A stretch of DNA of 64,000 nt from Pedobacter zeae (lineage in GTDB: Bacteria; Bacteroidota; Bacteroidia; Sphingobacteriales; Sphingobacteriaceae), in the NCBI RefSeq assembly GCF_014196715.1, contig NZ_JACIEF010000002.1, forward strand, positions 1,365,671-1,429,670, in the 5' to 3' direction. Positions 63,986 through 64,000 of this stretch are shown here, one piece after another; position 1 is the stretch's first letter, and every line of letters starts with the position of its first letter. Position numbers and translations under genes: made by a program. Under the pieces are notes generated by a model, which was not told the DNA's origin, searched no databases, and saw only the letters and a list, made by a program, of their open reading frames with translations.

Positions 63986-64000
63986 TGTAAAGTTTAAAAA

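Noticed and set aside
1..64000. Prophage, rRNA operon or replication origin
   Set aside because: No capsid, portal, terminase or integrase genes, no rRNA-like sequence and no DnaA-box cluster with a dnaA or parAB gene were seen.

Overview
The window looks like a chromosome segment of a Sphingobacteriaceae member, most like Pedobacter (Bacteroidota). The basis is two hybrid two-component regulators, two SusC/SusD pairs, a FecI/FecR pair, several secreted glycoside hydrolases, Bacteroidota-type promoters (TTTG / TAnnTTTG) and weak ribosome binding sites. No search could be run, so the genus is an inference.

Layout. (1) 1-11.8 kb: a polysaccharide utilisation locus, with a hybrid two-component regulator cut by the window edge, SusC, SusD, a GH30 enzyme and a GH35 beta-galactosidase. 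(2) 12-18.5 kb: a Crp-type regulator, tRNA-Lys, and an arsenic-resistance cassette (arsR, a Cys-tailed small protein, a low-molecular-weight phosphatase-type reductase, ACR3 efflux pump). The cassette is enclosed by 61-bp direct repeats that carry a tRNA-Lys tail and a piece of a dead IS110 transposase. An SRPBCC protein and an AraC regulator follow. (3) 18.5-25.3 kb: a dispersed repeat, an Hsp70-like ATPase, a pentameric ligand-gated-channel-like protein, a PIF1-like helicase, a CAT-anticodon tRNA, a CPBP membrane protease and a membrane-anchored XRE regulator. (4) 25.4-33.8 kb, minus strand: FecI sigma factor, FecR anti-sigma, SusC with STN domain, SusD and a TlpA-like thioredoxin, reading as one nutrient-uptake unit. 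(5) 34-42.7 kb: a NAD(P)H oxidoreductase/HxlR divergent pair, then a plus-strand cluster of GH35, a GH109-like enzyme, an N-acetylhexosamine-kinase-like protein and GH89, which fits stripping of amino-sugar-capped glycans. (6) 42.7-51.8 kb: GtrA and CDP-alcohol transferase genes, a phytanoyl-CoA dioxygenase-like gene, a gene-free 1.4 kb block of tandem 286-bp repeats with a hairpin array, an SDR gene, a siderophore receptor with a PepSY partner, and small genes. (7) 51.8-59.7 kb: an AT-rich accessory region of small unknown or immunity-like genes, two copies of a REP-bounded IS200-like (RAYT) transposase element (one with two inactivating changes), REP-like hairpins, a possible two-gene membrane system, a gene split at a G tract, a DEDDh exonuclease and a 20 x 21-bp minisatellite. 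(8) 59.9-64 kb: a second, complete hybrid two-component regulator whose target genes lie beyond the window.

The part least explained by known gene families is 51.8-59.7 kb. There a RAYT transposase family, its solo hairpins, small paralogous genes, two homopolymer-linked frame breaks and a start-codon-sequestering inverted repeat occur together. Also notable are the 286-bp tandem repeat block (45.2-46.15 kb) with its diverged inverted copy at 18.8 kb, and the paired direct repeats directly downstream of both hybrid regulators, which are candidate operators.
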